A stretch of 56,531 nucleotides of DNA from Acidobacteriota bacterium (lineage in GTDB: Bacteria > Acidobacteriota > Thermoanaerobaculia > UBA5066 > Gp7-AA6). Where the stretch lies: assembly GCA_020199905.1 (NCBI GenBank), contig JAIVJS010000020.1, positions 1 to 56,531 of the forward strand, read 5' to 3'. Made by a program: the position numbers and the translations under genes. The notes below the pieces were generated by a model. It had not been told where the DNA came from. It worked only from the letters and a program-made list of their open reading frames with translations, and did no database searches. Positions 23,519 to 32,889 of this stretch are shown piece after piece. Within the stretch, counting starts at the first letter, position 1; every line of letters begins with the position of its first letter.

Positions 23519-25027
23519 TTGAGCGTCGTTTCCCAGCTTCTGCGGCGGAAGTCTCTCGACGCGCTCGTCGCGGAGACGGAGGAGCCCGGGCACCGGTTGA
23601 AGCGCGCGCTCGGACCCTGGAACGTCGTCGCTCTCGGAGTCGGGGCGATCATCGGCGCCGGCATCTTCGCGACGATCGGAACCGCGGCGGCCGGCGACGC
23701 GTCCCGGCCGGGCGCGGGGCCGGCGCTGATCCTCTCCTTCGTGCTGACGGCGGCGGTCTGCGGGTTCACCGCGCTCTGCTACGCGGAATTCGCCTCGATG
23801 GTGCCGGTCGCCGGCTCCGCGTACACCTACTCCTACGGCACCCTCGGCGAGCTCGTCGCGTGGATCATCGGATGGGACCTGATGATCGAGTACGCGATCG
23901 GCAATGTCGCGGTCGCGATCTCGTGGGCCAACTACTTCAACACCTTCCTGGAGGGGTTCGGCATCCGGATTCCCGCCTGGCTGGCGGTCGACTACCAGAC
24001 CGCGCTGTCCAAGATGCCGAACGTCGTGGCCGCGGCGCCGCACGTCTTCGGGATCCCGATCATTCTGAACATCTTCGCGGTGATGATCGTGACCATCATC
24101 ACGATCGTCCTCGTCTGGGGGATCAAGGAGTCGGCGAACTTCAACTTCTGGATGGTCGTGACGAAGCTCCTGGTGCTCGGGTTTTTCGTGATCGTCTGCT
24201 TCAAGTACGTCAAGCCCGCCAACTGGCATCCCTTCGCTCCGAACGGCTTCCAAGGGATCGCCTCGGGCGCCGCGATCGTCTTCTTCGCCTACATCGGCTT
24301 CGACGCCGTCTCGACGGTCGCCGAGGAATGCCGGAACCCCAAGCGCGACATGCCGATCGGGATCATCGGGTCCCTGATCCTGTGCACGGTCATCTACGCG
24401 ATCATCGCCGCCGTCTTCACCGGCCTGATCCCCTACTCCGCGCTCACCAGGACGCTCTCGACGGAGCAGGCGGAGCCTCTGACCCTCGCAATGCGGTTCG
24501 CCGCGATGCCGAACTGGATGGTCGGGGTGGTGGCGTTCGGGTCGGTCGTGGCGCACACGGCGGTGCTGCTCGTCTTCCAGATGGGCCAGCCTCGGATTTT
24601 CTTCGCGATGTCCCGCGACGGCCTGCTTCCGCCGTGGTTCGCGAAGGTGCACCCGCGCTTCAAGACGCCCCACGTGGCGACGATCATCACCGGCGTCTTC
24701 GTCGGTATCGCGTCGCTCTTCTCGTCGCTCGACGAAATGGTCAACCTGACGAACATCGGAACGCTCTTCGCGTTTCTGCTCGTGTGCATCGGAATCATCA
24801 TCCTGCGGGTCCGGGAGCCCAACCGCGAACGGGGCTTCCGGGTGCCGGGCGGGACATGGATGCTCCCGTTGATGGGAGCGGCGTCGTGTGTCTTTCTGGC
24901 CCGCTACCTCCCGCGCGAGTCCTGGTGGCGATTCGGAATCTGGCTCGCGATCGGGATCGTCGTCTACTTCTTTTACGGCTACAAACACTCCCGACTGAGA
25001 GCACATCCGGAAGAGCGCGGGCGGTAG
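23519..25027 (+). CDS. APC-superfamily amino acid permease (CAT-like)
   Basis: 502 residues from TTG, about 12 transmembrane helices. The first helix has ALGVGAIIGAGIFATIGTAA, the unwound GxG substrate motif of APC transporters. FFAYIGFDAVSTVAEECRNPKRDMP and FFAMSRDGLLP are typical of cationic amino acid transporter-like members. Amino acid uptake by H+ symport or exchange is expected; specificity is unclear. The N-terminal tail (RRKSLDALVAETEEPGHRLKRALG) also fits the CAT family, supporting the TTG start. Confidence 0.9.
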   Translation: MSVVSQLLRRKSLDALVAETEEPGHRLKRALGPWNVVALGVGAIIGAGIFATIGTAAAGDASRPGAGPALILSFVLTAAVCGFTALCYAEFASMVPVAGSAYTYSYGTLGELVAWIIGWDLMIEYAIGNVAVAISWANYFNTFLEGFGIRIPAWLAVDYQTALSKMPNVVAAAPHVFGIPIILNIFAVMIVTIITIVLVWGIKESANFNFWMVVTKLLVLGFFVIVCFKYVKPANWHPFAPNGFQGIASGAAIVFFAYIGFDAVSTVAEECRNPKRDMPIGIIGSLILCTVIYAIIAAVFTGLIPYSALTRTLSTEQAEPLTLAMRFAAMPNWMVGVVAFGSVVAHTAVLLVFQMGQPRIFFAMSRDGLLPPWFAKVHPRFKTPHVATIITGVFVGIASLFSSLDEMVNLTNIGTLFAFLLVCIGIIILRVREPNRERGFRVPGGTWMLPLMGAASCVFLARYLPRESWWRFGIWLAIGIVVYFFYGYKHSRLRAHPEERGR

Positions 25028-25030
25028 AGG

Positions 25031-25068
25031 CGGGAAACAGAAAACGAACGCTCAACGCTCAATGCTCG
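25031..25068. repeat. short heptamer tract after the APC permease
   Basis: A GGGAAAC unit, then ACGCTCA, ACGCTCA, ATGCTCG. Confidence 0.75.
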
Positions 25069-25134
25069 ACCCTCCGACAACTTCACCTTCCCCATCGCAG
25101 CTTCACCTGCTACGCTGCGACGCGGAGGTTCTAG

Positions 25135-25614
25135 ATGGTCAAAAGGCTCTCTTCCATTCTCGCCGTGGCCTTCACGCTCGCGCTCGCTTCGCCTGTTTCC
25201 GCCGAACTCATGACCAAGAAGTTCGACTGGGCGCCGGTCGGCGGCATTCAGAAGATCGACATGCAGTTGAACGACATTGCGATCTCCGAGATGCGCTTCG
25301 ACCTGGGCGACACGGTCGCGCCGATTCGCGTCTCGAGCGCGAAGGCCGTCGTCCGCGTCGACAACAATTCCCAGCAGGACCAGCAGGTCGGCGTCGCGAT
25401 CGCCGTCTTCGACGCAGAAGGCAATCTCGTCGCGGCCGGGGACGGCGGCAACAAGGTGGGCGACTTGAACAGGGGAGACCGGAGCGAGTTCACGGTGCAT
25501 TTCTCCTACGTCTACCGTAACTTGAAGACCGCGCGGTCTTTCCTCATCACCCTGGAGACTCAGACGAAGTCGGGCAAATCGAAGTGGACGCCGAAGCCGA
25601 CGCCGACGTCGTAA
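25135..25614 (+). CDS. secreted hypothetical protein, FxLYD-like fold suspected
   Basis: 159 residues with a clear signal peptide (VKRLSSILAVAFTLALASPVSA). The mature domain has AVVRVDNNSQQDQQVGVAIAVFDAEGNLVAAG, the beta-strand pattern of FxLYD/Ig-like extracytoplasmic domains that describe change in a conserved side chain, and ends in a Lys/Pro/Thr tail. Function unknown. A cggagg Shine-Dalgarno precedes ATG 25135. Monocistronic, convergent with the lipocalin gene. Confidence 0.6.
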   Translation: MVKRLSSILAVAFTLALASPVSAELMTKKFDWAPVGGIQKIDMQLNDIAISEMRFDLGDTVAPIRVSSAKAVVRVDNNSQQDQQVGVAIAVFDAEGNLVAAGDGGNKVGDLNRGDRSEFTVHFSYVYRNLKTARSFLITLETQTKSGKSKWTPKPTPTS

Positions 25615-25660
25615 GTTCTCAATTTCAGTTATTCGTTCTGAAAGCCGGGACTGAAACCAA

Positions 25661-26719
25661 CTACCGGCCGGAGAAGCCGGGGACGTCGCGGCCCGCGTAG
25701 CCGGTCAGCTCGGCGTATCCTCTCGCGGAGACAGGACGGCCGCCGCGCCGCCCGGCGGCACGGCATGCCCCCTCCCAATAGGTAACGCCCGTGGAGCGCC
25801 CGGTGACGAGCTCCTGGTCGGCGACGAGGGGCTGGACCGTGAGCTCCAGGGCGAGACGTGGGATCGCGACCTCCCACGCCGCCGGGTAGACGCCCCCCGA
25901 CCGCGGAGACCGCCATTCCCGCGTCGAGCGGAAGCGCACTTCGTCGAAGCGGAGCGGCACGGTCGGTCCGGTTGGAGGAACGAACACGCCCGAGGAGAAG
26001 GGCGTCGCGCGACCCTCCTTCGTCCGGATGCGGTAGAGCATCAGCTCGCTGCCGTCGTCGAGCTGGAGCGCGAACCAGTCCCACCCCGCCGCCCCCTGGG
26101 GGAGGGCCCCCGGTCCCCACTCGTGGTCGAACCAGGCGGCGCCGGAAAGCGGCGTCCGCCGTCCGTTCTCGACGAGCGCCCCGGCGGCCGAGAGACGGGA
26201 GATCGACACGTAGTGCGAGTACTCGCCCTCTCCGGGTCCCTTCCGTGAAAGGCCCTTCTCGCCCTGCAGCACCGGAGGCTTCGAAGCGGTCAGGTCGAGA
26301 TCCAGCGTCCGGTTCTCCCATCGCAGGCGCAGGCGGTGAATGCCCGCGCGCTCGCTCGCGGACCAGTCTTCGTTGGAGACCTCGAGGCGGCCCTCGGCGA
26401 ACTCCGCGATGCCGGGCAGAGTCAGGTGCGCCTTCTCCCGGAAGTCGAACGTCTTGCGCGCCCCGTCCGTCCACGCTCCGTGCGCCAGGGCGAAGTCGCC
26501 GACGCGGAAAAACGTGAGCTGGAACCCGTACGCGTGTCCCGCCGCGTCCGCGAGGTTGCCGGTGTAGTACCACCACTCGATCGCGGCCGACGGATGCGAG
26601 CCGTGGTCGCGGGGAAACGCGAGGGGCCCGGGCGGTGGGGCCGGTGCCGGAGTGGCGAGAGCGAACACGAGGACCAGGGCCGGGAAACGGGAAACGGGAA
26701 ACGGGAAACGCGAGGTCAT
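25661..26719 (-). CDS. secreted lipocalin-like (AttH/CrtC family) protein
   Basis: 352 residues. [22 protein letters not shown] (about 34-55, key residues FPxDHG..H....EWWYYTG) opens the double lipocalin fold, and AAWFDHEWG marks the second conserved block. The signal peptide starts [20 protein letters not shown]; its first 14 codons are heptamer repeat. The family is often encoded beside an FtsX-type permease and its ATPase, as here, where its ATG overlaps the permease stop (ATGA). A role in lipid or lipoprotein handling in the periplasm is inferred; hydratase activity of CrtC is not implied. Confidence 0.82.
   Translation of the reverse strand: MTSRFPFPVSRFPALVLVFALATPAPAPPPGPLAFPRDHGSHPSAAIEWWYYTGNLADAAGHAYGFQLTFFRVGDFALAHGAWTDGARKTFDFREKAHLTLPGIAEFAEGRLEVSNEDWSASERAGIHRLRLRWENRTLDLDLTASKPPVLQGEKGLSRKGPGEGEYSHYVSISRLSAAGALVENGRRTPLSGAAWFDHEWGPGALPQGAAGWDWFALQLDDGSELMLYRIRTKEGRATPFSSGVFVPPTGPTVPLRFDEVRFRSTREWRSPRSGGVYPAAWEVAIPRLALELTVQPLVADQELVTGRSTGVTYWEGACRAAGRRGGRPVSARGYAELTGYAGRDVPGFSGR
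26682..26709. repeat. four perfect GGGAAAC heptamers inside a coding start
   Basis: Four consecutive identical 7-mers. They lie within the first codons of the minus-strand lipocalin gene and encode its RFP-rich N-terminus. Confidence 0.9.
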
Positions 26720-29280
26720 TCTTCCGCCAGCGACGCCGCCGGATCCACGGCGGCCGCCAGACGGCCGGGGAACACGCCCGCGAGGATCGATGCGGCGAGG
26801 ACGAGGGCGGCCGCGCCGGCCAGCGTCGAAACGGGGACGGCGAGCGAGACCGTCCAGCCGAACGACTGCGGGTTGATGACGGCGAGGAGAAGGTACGCGA
26901 AGGCGGCGGCGGCGGCCGTGGCGGCGGCGGTGGCGACGAGCCCGGTCAGGGTCGCTTCCACGAGGACCGCGCCGCGGATCTGCTCGCGCGAGGCGCCGAT
27001 CGCCCGCAGCAGCCCGAAGGCGCGCCGCCTTTCGACCGCGGACGCGAGCAGTGCGTTGGCGATCCCGAGGATGGCCACGGCCACTGCGATCGCTTCGAGC
27101 CCGCGCGTCACGGCGAACGTCCCGTCGAAGATCCGGAGTACCTCTCGCCGCAGCTCGCGGTTGGTCGATATCGAGAGCGCATAGCGGCCCCGCGCCGCGA
27201 TGGCGATCGCCCGCCGGAGGACGGCGGGGTCAACCCCGGCGCCGGCGAGGACCGCCACGCTCGTCACGCGGCGATCCCCGAAAATCGCGAGATACAGGGC
27301 GCGGTCGAGCATCACCGTGCCCCGGTCGTTGGAGTAGTCGCGGTACACGCCCGCGACCGGGAACGAACGCGGGCCCGAGGGGGTGGCGACCGTCACCCGC
27401 CCTCCGGTCGCGACGCCGAAGCGCCGCGCGTACGGTTCCGAGATCAAGGCCGCGTTCTCCCGGCGGGCGCGCTCGGCCGTCGTGCGCGCGTCGGCGCCGC
27501 CGACGAAAGGGAGCCCTCCGATTTTCGCCACCACCCGGAAATCGCCGGAGCCGAGCGTGTACGGCCGGCCGTCGAGATCGGCTTCGCGGGCGCGGAACGG
27601 ATCGACCGCGGCGACTCCGGGCACGGCGGACAGAAACGCGACGACGTCCTCGGGGAGATCGCCCACGAGGCCGGAGCTTTTTCCGGCCGCCGCCTTCACC
27701 CACAGGTCGGAACGCAGCGTCGTCTCGACCCAGACGCGCACCGTCTCCCGGATCGAGGCGACGGTCACGATCATCGCGAGAGTCATTCCGAGCGCCATCG
27801 CGAGCGCCGTGACCGCGATTCCATTGCGGGCGAGAGCGCCGCCGAAGAAGCCCGCGCCGAGCGGCCCGGGCGCGCCGAGCAGCCCCCGAAGAGGCCGTCC
27901 CGACGCCCGCGCGACCGTGAGCACGAAGAGCGGCGCCGCGAGCGCCAGGGCGGCGACGACCAGGCCGACGCTCGAGAAACCGAAGAACGGGAATCCGTCG
28001 AGAGGAGGCAGGAACGATGCCGCCGCCGCCAGCGCGAGGGCTCCAGCGGCCGCGAGAGCGCGGGGAACGAGCCGCGTCCGGCGCACCGCCTCGACGGAGC
28101 CGGCGCGCATCGCCGGCGAGGGAGGTACCCGGGTCGCTTCGGCCGCCGGGATCACCGTCGCGAGCAGCGCGGCGCCGAATCCCACGACCGCGGCAAGCAG
28201 GGCGGGCGAACCGTAACTCCCGCCCGAGATCCTCGCGGTCGGAAGGTAGATGTTGGAGATCGTCCCTCCGATCGCGTGGAGGGCCGCCCGCGCGAGAAAG
28301 ATCCCGCCCGCTTCCCCGATAGCCGTCCCGGCGGCGCCGATCGCCGCTCCCTCGATGAGAAAGACGGCGAAGATGAGAGACCGGGACGCACCCACCGCCT
28401 TCAACGTCGCGATCTCGGGACGTCGGCGGAGGACGGAGATCGAAACGGCGTTGGCGATCAGGAAGACGCCGACGAGAAGAGTCAGCGATCCGAGCGCGTT
28501 CAGATTGAATCGGAAGGCGCGCACCATGCGGTCGGCGGACGCGGCGGATCGATCCGGAGCCTCGATCCGCAGCCCCGGCGCGAGTTGCGAGGCGAGCGTC
28601 CGCCTCGCGGAGGCGCGGTCGGCTCCCGGCCGGAGCACGACGTCGACGCGGTCCGCCCGGCCGGACTTTCCGAGGATCCGCTGCGCGGTCGTGAGATCGG
28701 TGATGACGAGATCTTCGCCGGCGGCGCGGGCGATACCGGAAAACCGCAGCAGGCCGCCGACGGTCAGCACGCGCGGAACGCCGCCCGCGACGACGCGCAT
28801 CGGCGAGCCCGGCCGCAGGGCGTGGCGGCGGGCGAAGGTCTCCGACACGAAGACGGTGTTTTGTCCCGACAGCCGCACGAGCGAAGCCCGGTCGGCGGGC
28901 GAGACGAGCTCCCAGGACCGCACGGCGCCGTCGCCCGCGATGTCCACGCCGAGAAGGTCGGCGGCCTCGCCCGTCCCGTCCTGAAGGACGACGATGCCGG
29001 TCACGGCCGGCGCGAAGGAGCCCACGTCCCAGAGGAACGAGAAGGCGCGCAGGGCCTCGAGCGGCACGCCCGCGGGCCCCGAAACGGTGAAGTCGCTGCG
29101 ACCCGCGACAGAGGCCGCGGCGGCCCGGAAGGACTCCGTGACGCTGCGGTTGGCGTGATGAATCGCCGCGATCGCGGCGACGCCGATCGCGACGCCGGCC
29201 ACGGGAAGGACGAGCCGCAGGGGATGCCGGCGGGCGGGTCCGGTCACCAGGGCGCGTACGACGAAGCGGAACGCGAGCAT
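26716..29280 (-). CDS. FtsX/MacB-type ABC transporter permease, double-domain
   Basis: 854 residues. TM1 (about 24-42) is followed by a periplasmic domain, a first FtsX core near [20 protein letters not shown] with [15 protein letters not shown], then after a second TM group another periplasmic domain and a second FtsX core with [31 protein letters not shown]. This two-FtsX layout fits lipoprotein/lipid-extracting permeases rather than MacB, which has one. ATG 29280 follows the ATPase stop by a few bases. Operon order is ATPase, permease, lipocalin. Confidence 0.88.
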   Translation of the reverse strand: MLAFRFVVRALVTGPARRHPLRLVLPVAGVAIGVAAIAAIHHANRSVTESFRAAAASVAGRSDFTVSGPAGVPLEALRAFSFLWDVGSFAPAVTGIVVLQDGTGEAADLLGVDIAGDGAVRSWELVSPADRASLVRLSGQNTVFVSETFARRHALRPGSPMRVVAGGVPRVLTVGGLLRFSGIARAAGEDLVITDLTTAQRILGKSGRADRVDVVLRPGADRASARRTLASQLAPGLRIEAPDRSAASADRMVRAFRFNLNALGSLTLLVGVFLIANAVSISVLRRRPEIATLKAVGASRSLIFAVFLIEGAAIGAAGTAIGEAGGIFLARAALHAIGGTISNIYLPTARISGGSYGSPALLAAVVGFGAALLATVIPAAEATRVPPSPAMRAGSVEAVRRTRLVPRALAAAGALALAAAASFLPPLDGFPFFGFSSVGLVVAALALAAPLFVLTVARASGRPLRGLLGAPGPLGAGFFGGALARNGIAVTALAMALGMTLAMIVTVASIRETVRVWVETTLRSDLWVKAAAGKSSGLVGDLPEDVVAFLSAVPGVAAVDPFRAREADLDGRPYTLGSGDFRVVAKIGGLPFVGGADARTTAERARRENAALISEPYARRFGVATGGRVTVATPSGPRSFPVAGVYRDYSNDRGTVMLDRALYLAIFGDRRVTSVAVLAGAGVDPAVLRRAIAIAARGRYALSISTNRELRREVLRIFDGTFAVTRGLEAIAVAVAILGIANALLASAVERRRAFGLLRAIGASREQIRGAVLVEATLTGLVATAAATAAAAAFAYLLLAVINPQSFGWTVSLAVPVSTLAGAAALVLAASILAGVFPGRLAAAVDPAASLAEE

Positions 29281-29288
29281 GGCGGACC

Positions 29289-29999
29289 TCAGCCCGCCAC
29301 GAGGCGGCCGTCGCGGATCTCGATCCGGCGGTCCGCGCGGCCCGCGGCGGCGTGGGAGTGCGTGGCGAGGATGAGCGTCACGCCGCGCTCGCGGCGGATC
29401 TCGTCGAGGAGCGCGAGCACCTGGTCGCCGTTCCGGGTGTCGAGATTCCCTGTGGGCTCGTCGGCGAGAAGAAGCCGCGCGCCGGTGACGAGCGCGCGCG
29501 CGATGGCGACGCGCTGCATCTCGCCGCCCGACAGCTCGTAGGGGTGCGCGGCGGCCCGGTGCGCCAGGCCGACGCGGCCGAGCAGGTCGCCGGCGCGCGA
29601 GGAGGCGTCCGGGCGGCGGTCGAGCAGGCGGGGGAGCTCGACGTTCTCGCGGACGGTCAAGTGAGGGAGCAGGTTGAAGAACTGGAAGACCATCCCGACG
29701 TCGCGCCGCCGGTAGAGCGTGAGCTCGCGTTCGGAGAGCCCGCCGACGTCCCGGCCTCCCACCGAGACCGTCCCGGACGTCGCGCGGTCGATTCCGCCCA
29801 GCAGATGGAGGAGCGTCGATTTTCCCCCGCCCGACGGGCCGAGGACGCCCAGGAACTCCCCGGCCGCGACGGCGAGATCGACGCCGGCCAGCGCAATCAC
29901 CGGCTCCGCGCCCCCATACACCTTTCGAAGTTCCCGGCAGGCGATCGCGGGCGCTTCGGAGACCGACGGCGACCCGGCCGGGACTGAGGAAAGCGGCAC
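29289..29999 (-). CDS. ABC transporter ATP-binding protein (LolD/MacB type)
   Basis: 236 residues from GTG 29999, which has TATCCT 7 nt upstream; ATG 30032 in the same frame is the alternative. Walker A is [12 protein letters not shown], the Q-loop is [13 protein letters not shown], the signature [17 protein letters not shown], Walker [13 protein letters not shown], and the H-loop LATHSH. The sequence type is the LolD/FtsE/MacB exporter branch, matching the FtsX-type permease after it. Confidence 0.9.
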   Translation of the reverse strand: MPLSSVPAGSPSVSEAPAIACRELRKVYGGAEPVIALAGVDLAVAAGEFLGVLGPSGGGKSTLLHLLGGIDRATSGTVSVGGRDVGGLSERELTLYRRRDVGMVFQFFNLLPHLTVRENVELPRLLDRRPDASSRAGDLLGRVGLAHRAAAHPYELSGGEMQRVAIARALVTGARLLLADEPTGNLDTRNGDQVLALLDEIRRERGVTLILATHSHAAAGRADRRIEIRDGRLVAG

Positions 30000-30006
30000 G
30001 TCCGCG

Positions 30007-30012
30007 AGGATA
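30007..30012 (-). promoter_or_regulatory. candidate leaderless -10 (TATCCT) of the ATPase-permease-lipocalin operon
   Basis: Minus-strand TATCCT, 7 nt, GTG 29999. It lies in the 40-bp divergent spacer shared with the Wzm-like gene, which may use TAGATT at 30018-30023 on the plus strand. Confidence 0.45.
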
Positions 30013-30039
30013 TCGGATAGATTTCCGGCCATCGATCTC

Positions 30040-30864
30040 GTGTCGAAGTCGTCCGACGGACGCCCGCGCTTTCTCTCGCCGCTGCTGCGGACCCTCCGGC
30101 AGCGGCCCCTCGTCGTCGCGCTGACGAAGCGGGAGCTTTCGGCGCGGTACCGGGGCAGCGCCCTCGGATTTGTCTGGTCGCTGATCAACCCGCTTCTTCT
30201 GCTTCTCGTCTACGCGACCGTTTTCCGGTTCGTGTTCACCCCGCGCGCGGACGTGCGGCCCTACGCCCTGTTTCTCTTCGGAGGCGTGCTCGTGTGGGGG
30301 TTCGTTTCCGCCGCTCTCCTCGACGCGGCGGAGACATTCCGGACAAACGGGCCGCTGCTCCGAAAGACGACGGTCGCGCCCGAGGTGTTCCCGGCCGTCG
30401 CGGTGGGAGCGCGGCTGTCGCACCTCTGTCTGGCGTTACCGGTCCTCGGCGCAGCCATCCTGTTCGCCGCGGTGACGGGGTCTGCCTCGCCCGGCGCCCC
30501 GCTGTTCCAGTTCCCGTTCGTCCTTCTGCTGCTCACCGCGACCGTGTTCGGCCTGGCGCTCGCGGTCTCCTCGCTGGCCGTTCATTTCGGCGACGTGCGG
30601 GACCTGATCGGCAACCTCCTGACGCTCGCTTTTTTTCTGACCCCGGTCCTGTACCCGGCGGCCTCGGTCCCGCAACGATGGCGTCCGTTTCTGTGGCTGA
30701 ACCCGTTCGCGATCTTCTTCTCGTCCGTGCACGAGAGCGCGTTCTTCTTCCGGCCGATCTCGGCGTCCGCCTGGGCCGGCATGGCCCTCACCGCGGCGGC
30801 GGCGCTCCTGTCCGGCGCGTGGGTCTTCGACCGCCTGCGCGACTCGATCGCGGAGGAAGCCTGA
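30040..30864 (+). CDS. wzm: ABC-2 type polysaccharide export permease (Wzm-like)
   Basis: 274 residues from GTG 30040, six predicted TM helices. LVVALTKRELSARYRGSALGFVWSLINPLLLLLVY (about 19-53; core RELSARYRGSALG) is the classic Wzm/TagG N-terminus with the amphipathic helix before TM1. FFLTPVLYPAASVPQRWR and LNPF near the end are also typical. With Wzt it exports an undecaprenyl-PP-linked glycan. An in-frame ATC at 30031 sits 7 nt after a TAGATT box and could be an earlier start; there is no Shine-Dalgarno. Confidence 0.87.
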   Translation: MSKSSDGRPRFLSPLLRTLRQRPLVVALTKRELSARYRGSALGFVWSLINPLLLLLVYATVFRFVFTPRADVRPYALFLFGGVLVWGFVSAALLDAAETFRTNGPLLRKTTVAPEVFPAVAVGARLSHLCLALPVLGAAILFAAVTGSASPGAPLFQFPFVLLLLTATVFGLALAVSSLAVHFGDVRDLIGNLLTLAFFLTPVLYPAASVPQRWRPFLWLNPFAIFFSSVHESAFFFRPISASAWAGMALTAAAALLSGAWVFDRLRDSIAEEA

Positions 30865-32114
30865 GCGCTCCCGGGGAAGGTCCGCCTGCCGTCTCCGTGC
30901 GCGGCGCGACGAAGCTCTACCGCCGATACGGCCGGAAGCGCTCCGTCGGAACGCTGAAGACCGCGCTGCTCTCGCGTCCGGCCGGCGCGGCTCTCGTCCC
31001 CGAGGCCGGCGTCGCGGCCCTGACCGATGTCTCGTTTGAGGTCGCCCGCGGGGAGACGGTTGGAATCGTCGGCTCCAACGGGTCGGGCAAATCCACGCTC
31101 TTGAAGCTTCTCGCCGGGATCGTGCGGCCCACGCGAGGAGAGGTGGAGGTGCGGGGGCGCCTCGCTGCCCTGCTGGAGCTCGGCGCCGGGTTTCATCCGG
31201 AGCTTTCGGGACGCGAGAACGTCGAGATCGCGGGACTTCTGCTCGGCCTCTCGAAGGCGGAAATCGCCCGGCGCTTCGACGACATCGTCCGCTTCGCCGA
31301 GCTCGAGGAGTTTCTGGACGCGCCGCTGCGCACCTATTCGTCGGGGATGGCGGTGAGGCTCGGGTTTTCGATCGCGGCGCACAGCGCCCCCGACGTCCTC
31401 CTGGTCGACGAGGTGCTCGCCGTCGGCGACGAGGCCTTCGCGCACCGGTCGCTCGAGAAATTCTCGGAGTTCGAGAAGGCGGGCAAGACGATCCTGCTCG
31501 TCTCGCACGACCTGTCGCTCGTCGCCGCGCGCTGCCGCCGGGCGATCTGGCTCGACGCGGGGCGTCTCGTCGCCGACGGACCCGCGCCGGACACCGTGGC
31601 CCGTTACAGAGAGCGCGTCGCCGAGCGGGAAGGGGAGAAGCGTCTGGCGCCGGGGGCGGCGGCGCCCGCGGGATCGATCGGCTCGGGCCGCGCCCGCGTC
31701 GTCGCCGTGCGGGTCCTGGACGGCCGCGGCCGTCCGAGCGGCCGCTTGCGCTCCGGCGAGGCCGCCTCGCTCGAGATGGAGGTGCGCGCCGAGCCGGCGC
31801 TTCGCGACTTCGTCTTCGGGTTCGCCCTCTCGACGGTCGCGGGTCAGCCGGTGTTCGGCTCCAACACCGCTCTGGAAGGCCTCGACGGCGAGGCGTTCTC
31901 CGGAGAGGCGCGCGTTCGCCTGGAGATCCCCACCCTCTCGCTCGCCCCCGGGGTCTACTCGGTCGATGCCGCGATCCACGCCGCCGACGGCGCACCGTAC
32001 GATTACCGGCGGGACGTGATCCGCTTCGAGGTCACCGCCGAGACGGCGACGTCCGGCGTGTGGAACCCGCGGCGGCGGTGGCGTACCGAGGGCGGAGTGC
32101 GGTGGAAGGAATGA
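30861..32114 (+). CDS. wzt: ABC polysaccharide export ATPase with C-terminal glycan-binding domain (Wzt-like)
   Basis: About 417 residues. Walker A VGSNGSGKSTLLKLL, LELGAGFHPELSGREN and signature YSSGMAVRLGFSIAAH are those of Wzt/TagH; Walker B is VLLVDEVLAVGD. Residues from about 265 form a beta-rich Wzt_C-like domain (FGFALSTVAGQPVFGSNT) which in O-antigen systems recognises the chain terminus. The start is unclear: no ATG/GTG/TTG precedes the first strand, and CTG 30861 overlaps the upstream stop as CTGA; GTG 30897 would trim the domain. Its stop overlaps the PAP2 ATG. Confidence 0.88.
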   Translation: MSAPGEGPPAVSVRGATKLYRRYGRKRSVGTLKTALLSRPAGAALVPEAGVAALTDVSFEVARGETVGIVGSNGSGKSTLLKLLAGIVRPTRGEVEVRGRLAALLELGAGFHPELSGRENVEIAGLLLGLSKAEIARRFDDIVRFAELEEFLDAPLRTYSSGMAVRLGFSIAAHSAPDVLLVDEVLAVGDEAFAHRSLEKFSEFEKAGKTILLVSHDLSLVAARCRRAIWLDAGRLVADGPAPDTVARYRERVAEREGEKRLAPGAAAPAGSIGSGRARVVAVRVLDGRGRPSGRLRSGEAASLEMEVRAEPALRDFVFGFALSTVAGQPVFGSNTALEGLDGEAFSGEARVRLEIPTLSLAPGVYSVDAAIHAADGAPYDYRRDVIRFEVTAETATSGVWNPRRRWRTEGGVRWKE

Positions 32115-32878
32115 CGGCCGCCAGGGACGAGAAGCCTCTCGAGAGCCCTTCGAAGCTCCGGGCGTTCCTGCGCCGCCGGTTCACGCGGGAGGGGACGCTC
32201 GGGCTCTATCTCACCGTCGGTTTTCTCGCCTCGGCCGTCCTCGTCATCCTGCTTTCCGTGGTGCTCGACGAGGTGACGGAGCTGCCCGGTCCCCTCGGAA
32301 TCGACCGGTCCGTGACGATGGCGATGCGGGGCATCCACAGCCCGGCCCGCACGCGCGCCCTTCTCGTCGTGACGAGCCTCGGCGATTACCGCTTTCTGGT
32401 GCCGTCCATGCTGATCGCGTCGGCGCTCCTCGCGGCCGCCGGCCGGCGCGTCTCGGCGCTCTTGTTTCTCGGGTCGGTCCTCGGCGGCTGGGCGCTCGAG
32501 TCGATCATGAAGATCGCGTTCCACCGACATCGACCCGACCTCTGGCCCGCGCTGGTGACGGAGAAGACCTTCAGCTTCCCGAGCGGGCATGCAACGATGT
32601 GCACGCTCTTCTTCGGAGGCGTCGCGGCGCTCGTGTTCCACGTGACGCAGCGCCGCCTCTATCGCGTCCTGGCGGTCGCCGCCGCGATTCCGCTCGCCCT
32701 CGCGGTCGACTTCTCCAGGGTGTACCTGGGCGCCCACTGGCTGACAGACGTGATCGCGGGGACTCTGCTCGGCCTGTTCTGGGTCGTGCTCTGCGCCACG
32801 GGAACGGAGTATTTCGCGAGGAGGTCGCTCCGCCTCGCCGCCGCGGCGAAACCCGGTAAGCGGCGCGCGCGCGACTAG
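32111..32878 (+). CDS. PAP2-family membrane phosphatase
   Basis: 255 residues. The three phosphatase motifs are intact: KIAFHRHRP, FPSGHATM and SRVYLGAHWLTDV, between hydrophobic helices. Members dephosphorylate undecaprenyl diphosphate or lipid A. The ATGA overlap with wzt and its position before the Arn-type genes suggest carrier recycling or lipid A 1-dephosphorylation as part of the envelope-glycan block. The stop TAG is shared with the -10 of the next gene. Confidence 0.88.
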   Translation: MTAARDEKPLESPSKLRAFLRRRFTREGTLGLYLTVGFLASAVLVILLSVVLDEVTELPGPLGIDRSVTMAMRGIHSPARTRALLVVTSLGDYRFLVPSMLIASALLAAAGRRVSALLFLGSVLGGWALESIMKIAFHRHRPDLWPALVTEKTFSFPSGHATMCTLFFGGVAALVFHVTQRRLYRVLAVAAAIPLALAVDFSRVYLGAHWLTDVIAGTLLGLFWVVLCATGTEYFARRSLRLAAAAKPGKRRARD

Positions 32879-32881
32879 AAT
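32876..32881 (+). promoter_or_regulatory. candidate leaderless -10 (TAGAAT) of the arnB-like gene
   Basis: TAGAAT, 8 nt, ATG 32890. Its first three bases are the stop codon of the PAP2 gene. Confidence 0.5.
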
Positions 32882-32889
32882 CGCGCCCC

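Noticed and set aside
25661-26719. Carotenoid 1,2-hydratase function for the lipocalin gene
   Set aside because: No carotenoid genes are nearby, and the linked FtsX-type permease and ATPase point to an envelope role; the CrtC name reflects fold similarity only.
26635-29541. Very long plus-strand open frame (nearly 1000 codons) across the permease region
   Set aside because: It is antisense to the well-supported ATPase/permease/lipocalin operon, is extremely Arg/Gly/Asp-rich and shows no motif. Long antisense frames are expected in GC-rich DNA.
30031-30033. ATC as the start of the Wzm-like gene, 7 nt after TAGATT
   Set aside because: A standard GTG lies only 9 nt downstream in frame and leaves the Wzm domain intact, so a rare start is not needed.
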